Notes under the pieces: model-generated
Told to the model about the DNA's origin: nothing
Seen by the model: only the letters and a program-made list of their open reading frames with translations
The model's database searches: none
Shown: positions 11,483 through 21,078 of the stretch, piece after piece
How the letters are laid out: each line of letters begins with the position of its first letter
Position numbering within the stretch: position 1 is the first letter of the stretch
Source: Neorhizobium galegae
GTDB lineage: Bacteria; Pseudomonadota; Alphaproteobacteria; Rhizobiales; Rhizobiaceae
NCBI RefSeq assembly: GCF_021391675.1
Contig: NZ_CP090095.1
Coordinates: 1-62,500 of the forward strand
Reading direction: 5' to 3'
DNA: 62,500 nt
Made by a program: the position numbers and the translations under genes

Positions 11483-12325
11483 TTGAAACTGATGCGCATT
11501 GGTGAGCCGGGCCATGAAACGCCGGCACTTTTTGACAACAAGGGCAAGATTCGCGATCTGTCCGGTCATGTCGCCGATATTGCCGGGCCCGCCATTTCCC
11601 CGGAAGGCCTTGCCAGGATCGCCGCTCTCGATCCGGAAAGCTTAGCTGAATTGCAGCCGACCCGCATCGGCGCTTGCGTCGCCGGCACCGGAAAGTTCAT
11701 CTGCATCGGCCTCAACTATTCCGACCACGCGGCCGAAACCGGGGCGACCGTACCTCCGGAGCCGATCATCTTCATGAAGGCGACCTCCGCCATCGTCGGC
11801 CCGAACGACGACGTGGTCATCCCGCGTGGTTCTGAGAAGACCGACTGGGAAGTCGAGCTCGGGGTGGTCATCGGCAAGACCGCGAAATATGTCTCGGAAG
11901 CCGATGCGATGGACTATGTCGCCGGCTACTGCCTGACCAACGACGTCTCCGAGCGCGCCTTCCAGAGCGAACGCTCCGGCCAGTGGACCAAGGGCAAGTC
12001 CTGCGACACCTTCGGTCCGATCGGACCCTGGCTCGTCACCAAGGATGAAATCGCCGACCCGCAGAACCTCGGCATGTGGCTCACGGTCAACGGCGAGAGG
12101 ATGCAGAACGGTTCCACCAAGACGATGGTCTACGGCGTCCGTTATCTCGTCTCCTACCTCAGCCAGTTCATGTCGCTGCATCCGGGCGACATCATCTCCA
12201 CCGGCACGCCTCCGGGCGTCGGCCTCGGCATGAAACCGCAGCGTTTCCTGAAACCCGGCGAAGTCGTCGAGCTCGGCATCGATGGCCTCGGCACCCAGCG
12301 GCAGACCTTCGCAGCCGACATCTAA
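11483..12325 (+). CDS. Fumarylacetoacetate hydrolase family protein
   Basis: This 280-residue protein belongs to the FAA hydrolase superfamily (hydrolases, decarboxylases and isomerases of beta-keto or ureido acids). The active-site region is visible as CIGLNYSDHAAE near residue 70, PIIFMKATSAIVGPND near 95, and DWEVELGVVIG near 125 with the metal-binding acids. The C-terminal STGTPPGVG is also typical. The TTG at 11483 is preferred over the ATG at 11468 because GGAGG at 11470-11474 is correctly spaced from it and the family usually begins MKLxRxGEPG. The substrate is unknown, and no catabolic neighbours help. Confidence 0.88.
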   Translation: MKLMRIGEPGHETPALFDNKGKIRDLSGHVADIAGPAISPEGLARIAALDPESLAELQPTRIGACVAGTGKFICIGLNYSDHAAETGATVPPEPIIFMKATSAIVGPNDDVVIPRGSEKTDWEVELGVVIGKTAKYVSEADAMDYVAGYCLTNDVSERAFQSERSGQWTKGKSCDTFGPIGPWLVTKDEIADPQNLGMWLTVNGERMQNGSTKTMVYGVRYLVSYLSQFMSLHPGDIISTGTPPGVGLGMKPQRFLKPGEVVELGIDGLGTQRQTFAADI

Positions 12326-12334
12326 ATGATCGGG

Positions 12335-12364
12335 GGACTCATGCCTGCCGGCAGCCATGAGTCC
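12335..12364. terminator. Near-perfect 30-base palindrome after the FAA hydrolase gene
   Basis: GGACTCATG and CATGAGTCC flank the inner palindrome CTGCCGGCAG, so the whole 30 bases pair except for one C-C mismatch. It may end transcription of the preceding gene, although no T-run follows. The rest of the 260-base gap to phaZ shows nothing I can name. Confidence 0.45.
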
Positions 12365-12585
12365 TTAACCAGGCTTGGAAGGTGGAACTTTAAGGCTTAC
12401 ATGTCATTCTCAAGACAGCAGAATGATCTGCGGTTCCGCCTTCCTCTTGGCCAATTCAGCCGGTATTCCCCATAATGTTGCACCGCAATAGAAAAGTGCT
12501 AGCCTATCCCCACGCTGCTCCTGAACCGATCGGTTCGATGCCCTTGTCGAATGCGCTGTCGGAAATCACGAAAGGTAGCACCTCG

Positions 12586-13869
12586 ATGTTCTATCAGCTC
12601 TACGAGATGAACCACGCCGCGATGGCTCCCGTTCGCGCCGCCGCGGATGCCATGCACTTCTTCTATTCCAACCCGCTCAATCCGTTTTCCCATACGACGA
12701 TGGGCCGGACGCTGTCCGCCGGCCTTCAAGTCTTCGAGCGCGTGACGCGCCGATACGGCAAGCCGGCCTTCGATCTCCCCTTCACGATCGTCGAAGGCGA
12801 GACCGTCGCGGTAACCGAAGAGATCGTCTGGAACAAGCCGTTCTGCAATCTCCTGCATTTCCGCCGCGATCTGCCGGCCGGCCGTGCCCCTGACCAGAAG
12901 ATCCTGATCGTCGCGCCGATGTCCGGTCATTATGCGACCCTGTTGCGCGGCACCGTGGAAGCGCTGCTGCCAAGCGCCGATGTCTACATCACGGACTGGA
13001 TCGACGCCCGCATGGTGCCGATCACCGACGGCCGCTTCGACCTCGACGACTATATCGACTACATCATCGAGATGCTGCATGCGATCGGGCCTGGCGCCCA
13101 TGTCATCGGTGTCTGCCAGCCTTCCGTCCCCGTGCTTGCTGCCGTGGCGGTGATGGAATCGCAGCGCGATTCGATGCTCCCGGCTTCGATGATCCTGATG
13201 GGCGGCCCGATCGATACCCGCATCAACCCGACCGCCGTCAACAAGCTTGCGGAAGAGCATCCGATCGAGTGGTTCCGCGACAACGTCATCATGAACGTGC
13301 CGTGGCCGCATTCCGGTTTCATGCGCCGCGTCTATCCGGGGTTCTTGCAATTGTCCGGTTTCATGTCGATGAACCTCGACCGGCACGTGAGCGCCCACAA
13401 GGAATTCTTCCAGCACCTCGTCAAGAACGACGGCGAGTCCGCCGAGAAGCATCGCGAGTTCTACGACGAATATCTGGCGGTCATGGACCTCACCGAGGAG
13501 TTCTACCTCCAGACCGTCGACACGGTCTTCATCAAGCATTCGCTGCCGAAGGGCGAAATGATGCACCGGAACGTTCCGGTCGATACCGGGCTCATCCGTC
13601 AGGTTGCGCTTCTGACCATCGAAGGCGAGAACGACGATATTTCCGGGCTCGGCCAGACCAATGCGGCGCAGACGATCTGCCCGAACATTCCCGATGAGAT
13701 GCGCATGCACTACATGCAGCCGGATGTAGGCCATTACGGCGTGTTCAACGGCTCGCGTTTCCGTCGGGAGATCGCCCCGCGGATCGTCGCCTTCACCCAG
13801 AAACATGCCAAGCCTGCGGCCAAGAAGACTCCGGTCAAGCGAGTGATAAAGGGCGGCAAGGCCGGCTAA
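12586..13869 (+). CDS. phaZ: Intracellular polyhydroxyalkanoate depolymerase
   Basis: This 427-residue alpha/beta hydrolase matches the intracellular PHB depolymerase family, which mobilises stored polyhydroxybutyrate granules. It starts MFYQLYEMNHAAMAPVRAAA. It has the modified lipase box GVCQPSVP in which cysteine (Cys177) takes the place of the usual nucleophilic serine, as expected for this family. The C-terminal GHYGVFNGSRFR supplies the histidine, and the lysine-rich tail could aid granule or nucleic-acid contact. The ATG at 12586, with AAAGG upstream, was chosen over the open frame to 12475. No other PHB genes lie nearby. Confidence 0.93.
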   Translation: MFYQLYEMNHAAMAPVRAAADAMHFFYSNPLNPFSHTTMGRTLSAGLQVFERVTRRYGKPAFDLPFTIVEGETVAVTEEIVWNKPFCNLLHFRRDLPAGRAPDQKILIVAPMSGHYATLLRGTVEALLPSADVYITDWIDARMVPITDGRFDLDDYIDYIIEMLHAIGPGAHVIGVCQPSVPVLAAVAVMESQRDSMLPASMILMGGPIDTRINPTAVNKLAEEHPIEWFRDNVIMNVPWPHSGFMRRVYPGFLQLSGFMSMNLDRHVSAHKEFFQHLVKNDGESAEKHREFYDEYLAVMDLTEEFYLQTVDTVFIKHSLPKGEMMHRNVPVDTGLIRQVALLTIEGENDDISGLGQTNAAQTICPNIPDEMRMHYMQPDVGHYGVFNGSRFRREIAPRIVAFTQKHAKPAAKKTPVKRVIKGGKAG

Positions 13870-13922
13870 GCGCGTCGGGTTCTTCGAATTCCGATTTATA
13901 TTTCAGCATCTTCTTGAATTTA

Positions 13923-13950
13923 ATGATCCGTCTTCTTGAAGGCGGATCAT
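13923..13950. terminator. Hairpin after phaZ
   Basis: ATGATCCG and CGGATCAT form a perfect eight-base stem, with CTT/AAG pairing possible inside the loop. It lies 54 bases after the phaZ stop. The lack of a T-run makes its role as a terminator uncertain. Confidence 0.4.
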
Positions 13951-14017
13951 GGGCTCACCAAATCGGAATGAGACGGGCTGGCATGTGGCCACCCGCTGAA
14001 ACATCAGGGTGTGACCA

Positions 14018-14440
14018 ATGAACCAGTCAGCATTGATTCGTCCGGATTGGACGCCGGCCACCATCGCTCTCATGGTGCTCGGTTTCGTCGTTTTCTGGCC
14101 TCTCGGCCTTGCCATGCTCGCCTATATTCTCTTCGGGGACAGGCTCCGCGGCTTCAAGCGCGATGCCAACGACCGCGCCGATCGTATGTTCGCCGGCTGC
14201 CGTCGGGCGAAGTCCCGTTACAACACGCATTTCACCACCGGCAACGTCGCCTTCGACGATTGGCGCAAGACCGAGATCGACCGGATCGAAGAAGAGCGCC
14301 GCAAGCTGGACGAAATGCGCGAAGAGTTCGACAACTATGTGCGTGAGCTTCGCCGAGCCAAGGACCAGGACGAGTTCGATCGCTTCATGCGCGAGCGGCA
14401 GAACCGCTCTTCCGGCCAGAACCCGGTTGTCGATCTCTGA
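14018..14440 (+). CDS. DUF2852 domain membrane protein
   Basis: This 140-residue protein matches the DUF2852 family, common in rhizobia and of unknown function. It has a transmembrane segment at about residues 15-40 (TIALMVLGFVVFWPLGLAMLAYILF), then a basic stretch. The C-terminal half from about residue 85 is rich in Glu, Arg and Lys and probably forms a coiled coil. It stands alone between phaZ and the metallopeptidase gene and is followed by a parS-like site and a terminator. Confidence 0.8.
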   Translation: MNQSALIRPDWTPATIALMVLGFVVFWPLGLAMLAYILFGDRLRGFKRDANDRADRMFAGCRRAKSRYNTHFTTGNVAFDDWRKTEIDRIEEERRKLDEMREEFDNYVRELRRAKDQDEFDRFMRERQNRSSGQNPVVDL

Positions 14441-14449
14441 TCCTCCCAA

Positions 14450-14465
14450 GGATTCACGTGAAACG
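14450..14465. other. parS: parS-like site after the DUF2852 gene
   Basis: GGATTCACGTGAAACG keeps the TTCACGTGAAAC core of the consensus, with mismatches at positions 1, 3 and 16. It is intergenic, between the DUF2852 stop and a terminator. Confidence 0.62.
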
Positions 14466-14471
14466 TGATGG

Positions 14472-14504
14472 AAAGCCGGCGTCTGTGAGGCGCCGGCTTT
14501 TTTA
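14472..14504 (+). terminator. Terminator after the DUF2852 gene
   Basis: AAAGCCGGCG and CGCCGGCTTT form a perfect ten-base stem, followed by a T-run. Confidence 0.85.
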
Positions 14505-14531
14505 TGTAAAGGAATCGGCTAGAAAGGGTCC

Positions 14532-15293
14532 ATGTTCGCGCTTCTGAAAAAGCCAGTCCGCTCCAAACCGAAACCGCTCGAAACGGTGAAGCGGACCCTT
14601 GATGTCGGCGATCGGGCGATGCCGCTGACGATCAGGGAGAACCGCCGTGCCACCCGTATCACGCTCCGGATCGAACCCGGCGGCCGCGCGCTCAATCTCA
14701 CCGTGCCGGCGGGCCTGCTGAAGCGCGAGATCGATGATTTCCTCGACCGCCATCAGGGCTGGCTGCTGACCAAGTTGGCGAAATTCTCGGCGGACAATGC
14801 GATTCGCCCCGGCGGCCGCATCGCCTTTCGCGGCGTGCCTCACCGGATCGAACATACCGGCACGCTGCGCGGCCTCACCGAGGCGGTGCTGATCGACGGC
14901 GAACCGGTACTGAGGGTCAGCGGCCTCGAGGAGCACATGGGCCGCCGGCTCTCCGCCTTCTTCAAGAAGGAGGCGCGCAAGGATCTCGAAGTGCTGGTCG
15001 CCCGCCACGCCGCCGCCATCCGCAAGCCGATCAAGTCTGTCTCCATGAAGGACACCCGCAGCCGCTGGGGATCCTGCTCCTGGGACGGAAACCTCAGCTT
15101 CTCCTGGCGCATCGTCATGGCCCCGCCTCTGATCATCGACTATCTCGCCGCCCATGAAGTGGCGCACCTGAAGGAGATGAACCACGGCCCGAAATTCTGG
15201 GCCTTGTGCAGAGAGCTCTGCCCGCGCATGGAGGAAGCGCGCAAATGGCTGAAACAGCACGGCTCGCAGCTGCACGCGATCGATTTCGAGTGA
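14532..15293 (+). CDS. YgjP-like M48-type zinc metallopeptidase family protein
   Basis: This 253-residue protein belongs to the YgjP/DUF45 family. The zinc motif HEVAH is at residues 208-212, followed by NHGPKFWALCRELCP, which supplies the third ligand region. TRSRWGSCSWDGNLSFSWR upstream is the other family signature. Members look like minimal zinc proteases, and one has been reported to act on nucleotides, so the substrate is uncertain. The ATG at 14532 follows AAAGGG. It is the last gene before the gene-free stretch ahead of trpF. Confidence 0.85.
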   Translation: MFALLKKPVRSKPKPLETVKRTLDVGDRAMPLTIRENRRATRITLRIEPGGRALNLTVPAGLLKREIDDFLDRHQGWLLTKLAKFSADNAIRPGGRIAFRGVPHRIEHTGTLRGLTEAVLIDGEPVLRVSGLEEHMGRRLSAFFKKEARKDLEVLVARHAAAIRKPIKSVSMKDTRSRWGSCSWDGNLSFSWRIVMAPPLIIDYLAAHEVAHLKEMNHGPKFWALCRELCPRMEEARKWLKQHGSQLHAIDFE

Positions 15294-15306
15294 CGCGGAG
15301 GCAGAT

Positions 15307-15336
15307 GGATCCTCGGGTCAAGCCCGAGGATGACGA
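15307..15336 (+). repeat. Palindromic intergenic repeat, copy 1
   Basis: The core CCTCGGGTCAAGCCCGAGG is a seven-base-stem palindrome. The same unit occurs in the opposite orientation at 15419-15448. This motif is a familiar dispersed intergenic repeat in rhizobial genomes. Confidence 0.75.
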
Positions 15337-15418
15337 CGTTGTATGCCGTGCCTGTTCTTCCGCGATCCGTCGCTCTTTCCCCAGTCCTCTCCTTGATCAG
15401 CCCGCCAGCCTCTCCTCC

Positions 15419-15448
15419 GTCATCCTCGGGCTTGACCCGAGGATCCAC
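15419..15448 (-). repeat. Palindromic intergenic repeat, copy 2 (inverted)
   Basis: Exact reverse complement of most of copy 1 across about 28 bases, separated from it by 82 bases. The pair could fold into one large stem or act as two small hairpins. Confidence 0.75.
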
Positions 15449-15608
15449 TCGCAGACACCGATCTAAAGACGCATATTCCGCATGCCTCATCAGCGGCATC
15501 AAACACTTAACAACCTTCTCATCCCCGCCGCTCAAACCCATGCCTACAATCCCCTCGCCCCGTTTCGGCTACACCGGCCAGCATTACCGGCGAGATGGGA
15601 CCGGTGAT

Positions 15609-15852
15609 CTGGCGAACCGCTGTTATGCAAGCGGGTTGCCAGGGGCTGCGCAGAAAATGGTCCTCCTCTCGCCTGAAAAACGGCGGGGCGTGCGTGTATC
15701 GCACACAACCCGGTATGGCATCCGTGCTCATTTCCACGGAGTTAAATTCCATACCGCCGCAGAGGGACCGGAGTTGCGCGGAAAAACACACCGAACGGGA
15801 CACGTCGCGTGTCATTATTAAAATTTCAATTCGAGGCATACGACGTGTCCCG
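15609..15852 (+). ncRNA. Candidate structured RNA or leader upstream of trpF
   Basis: Reading the plus strand: CTGGCGAACCGCT (15609-15621) pairs with AGCGGGTTGCCAG (15630-15642). GTGCG (15690-15694) pairs with CGCAC (15700-15704). CGGTATGG (15711-15718) pairs with CCATACCG (15749-15756), enclosing TCCGTG/CACGGA (15721-15726/15735-15740). GACACG (15799-15804) pairs with CGTGTC (15808-15813). The perfect 12-base CGGGACACGTCG (15796-15807) pairs with CGACGTGTCCCG (15841-15852). The last two are mutually exclusive, as in attenuators. The strand and the existence of a transcript are not shown by the sequence. Confidence 0.35.
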
Positions 15853-15945
15853 GCCGAAACTGAAATGTCTGGGATCACCAAGGGCGCACTCCGTCCGCCA
15901 TGATTTGCCTCGACTCCGGCCAAATTTCATGTCAATCCGCACGTC

Positions 15946-16602
15946 ATGAAACCTGATATCAAGATCTGCGGGTTGAAGACCCCCGAGGCTGTCGATCGCG
16001 CCGTGGCGCGGGGGGCCTCGCATATCGGCTTCATCTTTTTCGCCAAGAGCCCGCGTTATGTCGAGCCCGACCTTGCCGGTGACCTCGCCGATCGAGTCCG
16101 CGGACGGGTGAAGCTCGTCGCGGTGACGGTCGATGCCGATGACGAGGAGCTGGACGACATCGTATCCATGGTGCGGCCCGACATCCTGCAGCTGCATGGC
16201 AACGAGAGCCCGGAACGGGTTCTGCAGGTGAAAACGCTCTTCGGTCTGCCGGTCATGAAGGTTTTCTCGGTGAAGGAAGCTGGCGATCTTGACCGGATTG
16301 ATCCGTATATCGGCGTAGCCGACCGCTTTCTTTTCGATGCCAAAGCGCCTGCCGGATCCGAATTGCCGGGCGGCAACGGCATTTCCTTTGACTGGAGCCT
16401 GATGGCTTCCCTTGACGAGGGCGTGGATTACATGCTTTCGGGAGGATTGAACAAGGATAATGCCGTTCTCGCCCTCAAATCGACGCGGGCAAGCGGTATC
16501 GACCTATCGTCTGGCGTGGAAAGCGCGCCGGGTATCAAGGACCTTGGAATGATCGATGCGTTTTTCGATGCCGTCGCAGATGCGGGTCGGAAGGGCGCGT
16601 GA
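15946..16602 (+). CDS. trpF: Phosphoribosylanthranilate isomerase
   Basis: TrpF catalyses the Amadori rearrangement of phosphoribosylanthranilate to CdRP in tryptophan synthesis. The 218-residue barrel begins MKPDIKICGLKTPEAV, with the catalytic cysteine in KICGLK. It has GFIFFAKSPRYV, LQLHGNESPE and the C-terminal SSGVESAPGIKD phosphate-binding segment, all typical. It heads trpF-trpB-trpA-accD-folC, which runs without terminators. The 652-base upstream gap with hairpins may contain its leader. The remaining trp genes are outside the window. Confidence 0.96.
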   Translation: MKPDIKICGLKTPEAVDRAVARGASHIGFIFFAKSPRYVEPDLAGDLADRVRGRVKLVAVTVDADDEELDDIVSMVRPDILQLHGNESPERVLQVKTLFGLPVMKVFSVKEAGDLDRIDPYIGVADRFLFDAKAPAGSELPGGNGISFDWSLMASLDEGVDYMLSGGLNKDNAVLALKSTRASGIDLSSGVESAPGIKDLGMIDAFFDAVADAGRKGA

Positions 16603-16613
16603 GGGAGTAGAGA

Positions 16614-17834
<1,221 letters not shown>

Positions 17835-17835
17835 T

Positions 17836-18675
17836 ATGACGACACGCATGGACAATCGTTTCGCGGCCCTCAAGGCAGAAGGCCGCCCCGCCCTGATCAC
17901 CTATTTCATGGGCGGCGATCCGGACTTCGAGACCTCGCTCGGCATCATGAAAGCGCTGCCCGGCGCCGGCGCCGATATCATCGAGCTCGGCATGCCGTTC
18001 TCCGATCCGATGGCCGACGGCCCGGCGATCCAGATGGCCGGCCAGCGCGCCCTGAAGGGTGGCCAGACGCTCGCAAAGACGCTCGAACTCGCACGCAGGT
18101 TCCGCGAAGGCGATGCCGAGACGCCGATCGTCATGATGGGCTACTACAACCCGATCTATGTCTACGGCGTCGAGAAATTCCTCGATGACGCGATCGCCTC
18201 CGGCATCGACGGCCTGATCGTCGTCGACCTGCCGCCGGAAATGGATGACGAGCTCTGCATCCCGGCGCTTGCAAAGGGCGTCAACTTCATCAGGCTTGCC
18301 ACGCCGACTACCGACGACAAGCGTCTGCCGGCTGTTCTCAAAAACACCTCCGGCTTCGTCTATTACGTCTCGATGAACGGCATTACCGGTTCGGCGCTGC
18401 CCGATCCGTCGCTGGTATCCGGCGCGGTCAACCGCATCAAGGGCCATACGGCTCTGCCGGTCTGTGTCGGTTTCGGCGTCAAGACCGCCGATCACGCCAA
18501 GGCAATCGGCGCTGCGGCGGATGGTGTCGTTGTCGGCTCGGCAATCGTCAGCCAGATCGCCGGCAGCCTCACCAAGGATGGCAAGGCCGGTCCGGATACC
18601 GTGGCTGCAGTCGCAACCCTGGTTCGGGGCCTTGCAACCGGCGTGCGCGCTGCCCGCCTTGTTGCCGCCGAATAG
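17836..18675 (+). CDS. trpA: Tryptophan synthase alpha chain
   Basis: TrpA splits indole-3-glycerol phosphate into indole, which is channelled to TrpB. The 279-residue barrel has [14 protein letters not shown], the catalytic-glutamate motif [16 protein letters not shown], and [14 protein letters not shown] near the phosphate site. The frame is open upstream into trpB, but the ATG at 17836, one base after the trpB stop, gives the standard N-terminus. Confidence 0.97.
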   Translation: MTTRMDNRFAALKAEGRPALITYFMGGDPDFETSLGIMKALPGAGADIIELGMPFSDPMADGPAIQMAGQRALKGGQTLAKTLELARRFREGDAETPIVMMGYYNPIYVYGVEKFLDDAIASGIDGLIVVDLPPEMDDELCIPALAKGVNFIRLATPTTDDKRLPAVLKNTSGFVYYVSMNGITGSALPDPSLVSGAVNRIKGHTALPVCVGFGVKTADHAKAIGAAADGVVVGSAIVSQIAGSLTKDGKAGPDTVAAVATLVRGLATGVRAARLVAAE

Positions 18676-18714
18676 TTTCCCACATTAGGCTTGAGTTAAT
18701 CGGGAGTACGCCAA

Positions 18715-19611
18715 GTGAACTGGATCACCAATTACGTCCGGCCGCGCATCAACTCCATGCTCGGTCGTCCCAACCGGGACGTTCCGGAAAATCTCTGGAT
18801 CAAGTGCCCGGAAACCGGGGAAATGGTCTTTCATAAGGACCTGGAAGAAAACAAGTGGGTCATCCCCGCTTCCGGCTTCCACATGAAGATGCCCGCCAAG
18901 TCCCGTCTCGTCGATCTCTTCGACGGCGGTGTCTTCGAAGCGTTTCCGCAGCCGAAGGTCGCCCAGGATCCGCTGAAATTCCGCGATTCGAAGCGTTATG
19001 CCGACCGTCTGAAGGACAGCCGCATCAAGACCGAGCAGGAGGACACGATCCTCGCCGGTCTCGGCGAAGTCCAGGGCCTCAAGCTCGTGGCCATCGTCCA
19101 TGAATTCAACTTCATCGGTGGTTCGCTCGGCATGGCGGCCGGCGAGGCGATCGTCCGGGCTTGCGAACGGGCCGTGACCGAAAAATGCCCGCTGGTGATC
19201 TTCCCGGCTTCCGGCGGCGCGCGCATGCAGGAAGGCATCCTGTCGCTGATGCAGCTGCCGCGCACCACGGTCGCGGTCGACATGCTGAAGGAAGCGGGCC
19301 TGCCTTATATCGTCGTCCTGACCAACCCGACGACCGGCGGCGTCACCGCCTCCTATGCCATGCTGGGTGATGTCCATATCGCCGAGCCGGGCGCTGAAAT
19401 CGGTTTCGCCGGCAAGCGCGTCATCGAGCAGACGCTGCGCGAAAAGCTCCCGGAAGGTTTCCAGACCTCGGAATACCTGCTGGAGCATGGCATGGTCGAT
19501 ATGGTGGTGAAGCGCCACGACATTCCGTCGACGCTGGCCAAAACCCTGAAGATGCTGACGAAACAGCCTGTCCAGGAAGCGCTCCCGGCGCCCATCGCGC
19601 TCAGCGCTTGA
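18715..19611 (+). CDS. accD: Acetyl-CoA carboxylase carboxyltransferase beta subunit
   Basis: AccD, with AccA, transfers the carboxyl group from biotin to acetyl-CoA in the first step of fatty acid synthesis. The 298-residue protein carries the carboxyltransferase motifs [14 protein letters not shown] and [17 protein letters not shown]. The N-terminal zinc ribbon seen in E. coli AccD is degenerate: [10 protein letters not shown] keeps only Cys31, and the second cysteine pair is replaced ([11 protein letters not shown]), so zinc binding looks unlikely. This appears to be a rhizobial lineage trait from memory of related sequences. The start is GTG at 18715, 39 bases after trpA. Confidence 0.95.
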   Translation: MNWITNYVRPRINSMLGRPNRDVPENLWIKCPETGEMVFHKDLEENKWVIPASGFHMKMPAKSRLVDLFDGGVFEAFPQPKVAQDPLKFRDSKRYADRLKDSRIKTEQEDTILAGLGEVQGLKLVAIVHEFNFIGGSLGMAAGEAIVRACERAVTEKCPLVIFPASGGARMQEGILSLMQLPRTTVAVDMLKEAGLPYIVVLTNPTTGGVTASYAMLGDVHIAEPGAEIGFAGKRVIEQTLREKLPEGFQTSEYLLEHGMVDMVVKRHDIPSTLAKTLKMLTKQPVQEALPAPIALSA

Positions 19612-19644
19612 CCGAAAGAGAGCATCGAAAGCCGGAGCGGCGGG

Positions 19645-20997
19645 ATGACGACCATGAACGAGCCCGTTGTGAGCGAGGCCGAGCGGGAAATTGAACGACT
19701 GATGACCCTTCATCCGAAGGGTTTCGATCTTTCGCTCGACAGAATTACCCGCCTGCTCGAAATGCTGGGCAATCCGCACAAGAAGCTGCCGCGGGTCATC
19801 CATGTGGCCGGCACCAACGGCAAGGGCTCCGTGACCGCCTTCTGCCGCGCCCTGCTCGAGGCGGGCGGTTACGCGACGCATGTCCACACGTCCCCACATC
19901 TCGTGCACTGGCACGAACGCTATCGGATCGGCGTCAAGGGCGGCCGCAGCCAGATCGTCAGCGACGAGATGCTGGCAGATGCCCTGCGGCGCATCGCGGC
20001 GGCCAATGACGGCCAGATGATCACCGTCTTCGAAATCCTGACGGCCGCGACTTTCCTGTTGTTCTCCGAACAGCCGGGCGATGCGGTGATCCTCGAGGTC
20101 GGCCTCGGTGGCCGCTTCGATGCCACCAACGTCATTTCCGATCCGGCCGTTTCGGTCATCATGCCGATCTCGCTCGATCATCAGGCCTATCTCGGCGATC
20201 GGGTCGAACTGATTGCCGCCGAAAAGGCCGGCATCATGAAGCGCGGCCGTCCCGTCGTCATCGGCCATCAGGAATTCGAAGCGGCCCGCGACGTGCTGGT
20301 CTCGACCGCCGACCGGCTCGGCTGTCCGACCGCCGTTTACGGCCAGGAATTTTCCGCCCACGAGGAGTTCGGCCGGCTGATCTACCAGGACGAATTCGGT
20401 CTTGCCGATCTGCCGCTGCCGCGGCTGCCGGGCCGCCATCAATATGCCAATGCTGCCGCCGCCATTCGTGCCGTCAAGGCTGCTGGCTTTACCGTCACCG
20501 AAGCGATGATGGAAAAGGCGATGGCGGCCGTCGAATGGCCGGCCCGCCTCCAGAAGCTGACCGAAGGCAAACTACTCCAATATGCGCCCGAAGGCTCTGA
20601 AATCTGGCTGGATGGCGGGCACAATCCCGGCGCCGGCGAGGTGATCGCCGAGGCAATGGCCTCCTTCGAGGAACGCCAGGCCCGGCCGCTCTACATCATC
20701 GCCGGGATGATCAACACCAAGGACCCGATCGGCTACTTTCGCGCCTTTGCCGATATCGCCGAACACGTCTTCACCGTGCGCATCCGCGGCAGCGAATCGG
20801 GCCTCGACCCGGTGGTTCTCGCCCATGCCGCCTTTGACGCGGGTCTGGTGGCAGAACCCGCCGGCTCCGCGGCCGAGGCTCTGCAGGAAATCACCCGCCG
20901 CCAGGTGCCGGGCGCTCCGCCGCCGCGCATCCTGATCGGCGGCTCGCTTTATTTCGCCGGCAATGTGCTTGCCGACAACGGCACCCCGCCAACCTGA
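19645..20997 (+). CDS. folC: Bifunctional folylpolyglutamate synthase/dihydrofolate synthase
   Basis: FolC joins dihydropteroate and glutamate and adds further glutamates to folates with ATP. The 450-residue protein has the P-loop HVAGTNGKGSVTAF at about residues 53-66, the Mur-ligase-type central segment LEVGLGGRFDATNV, and WLDGGHNPGAGEVIAEAM in the C-terminal domain. ATGs at 19645 and 19654 are both possible; the first was kept. It closes the trpFBA-accD-folC run, which ends at a strong terminator. Confidence 0.95.
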   Translation: MTTMNEPVVSEAEREIERLMTLHPKGFDLSLDRITRLLEMLGNPHKKLPRVIHVAGTNGKGSVTAFCRALLEAGGYATHVHTSPHLVHWHERYRIGVKGGRSQIVSDEMLADALRRIAAANDGQMITVFEILTAATFLLFSEQPGDAVILEVGLGGRFDATNVISDPAVSVIMPISLDHQAYLGDRVELIAAEKAGIMKRGRPVVIGHQEFEAARDVLVSTADRLGCPTAVYGQEFSAHEEFGRLIYQDEFGLADLPLPRLPGRHQYANAAAAIRAVKAAGFTVTEAMMEKAMAAVEWPARLQKLTEGKLLQYAPEGSEIWLDGGHNPGAGEVIAEAMASFEERQARPLYIIAGMINTKDPIGYFRAFADIAEHVFTVRIRGSESGLDPVVLAHAAFDAGLVAEPAGSAAEALQEITRRQVPGAPPPRILIGGSLYFAGNVLADNGTPPT

Positions 20998-21021
20998 CAG
21001 CAGGGGCCGCGATAGCAAAAG

Positions 21022-21058
21022 AAAAAGCCCGGCTGCAGGGAACAGCCGGGCTTCTTTA
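21022..21058. terminator. Bidirectional terminator between folC and trxA
   Basis: AAGCCCGGCTG and CAGCCGGGCTT form a perfect 11-base stem with a short loop. An A-run lies on the left and TTCTTTAT on the right, suiting both convergent genes. Confidence 0.85.
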
Positions 21059-21078
21059 TGCGGGCATGCGACTGGAAG

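Larger units (their letters stand above)
15294..15945. other. 652-base gene-free region with repeats and hairpins upstream of trpF
   Basis: No open frame here has a recognisable product or clear native codon use. The left part holds an inverted pair of a palindromic repeat (15307-15336 and 15419-15448). The right part, about 15609-15852, holds several strong hairpins described separately. The region could contain an untranslated RNA, a trpF leader, or a decayed gene. Confidence 0.6.

Noticed and set aside
13382..13391. CACGTG inside phaZ as a further parS site
   Set aside because: The flanks (GG on the left, AGCG on the right) do not match the parS arms, so only the six-base core is present by chance.
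15330..15821. Frame containing RFGYTGQ, reminiscent of the RHS repeat core
   Set aside because: Only seven residues match, the following YxARxYDPxxGRF signature is absent, and the frame starts inside a palindromic repeat. A decayed RHS fragment cannot be excluded but is not supported.
15595..15903. 102-residue open frame upstream of trpF
   Set aside because: It crosses several strong hairpins, its codon use differs from the neighbours, and it has no recognisable motif.
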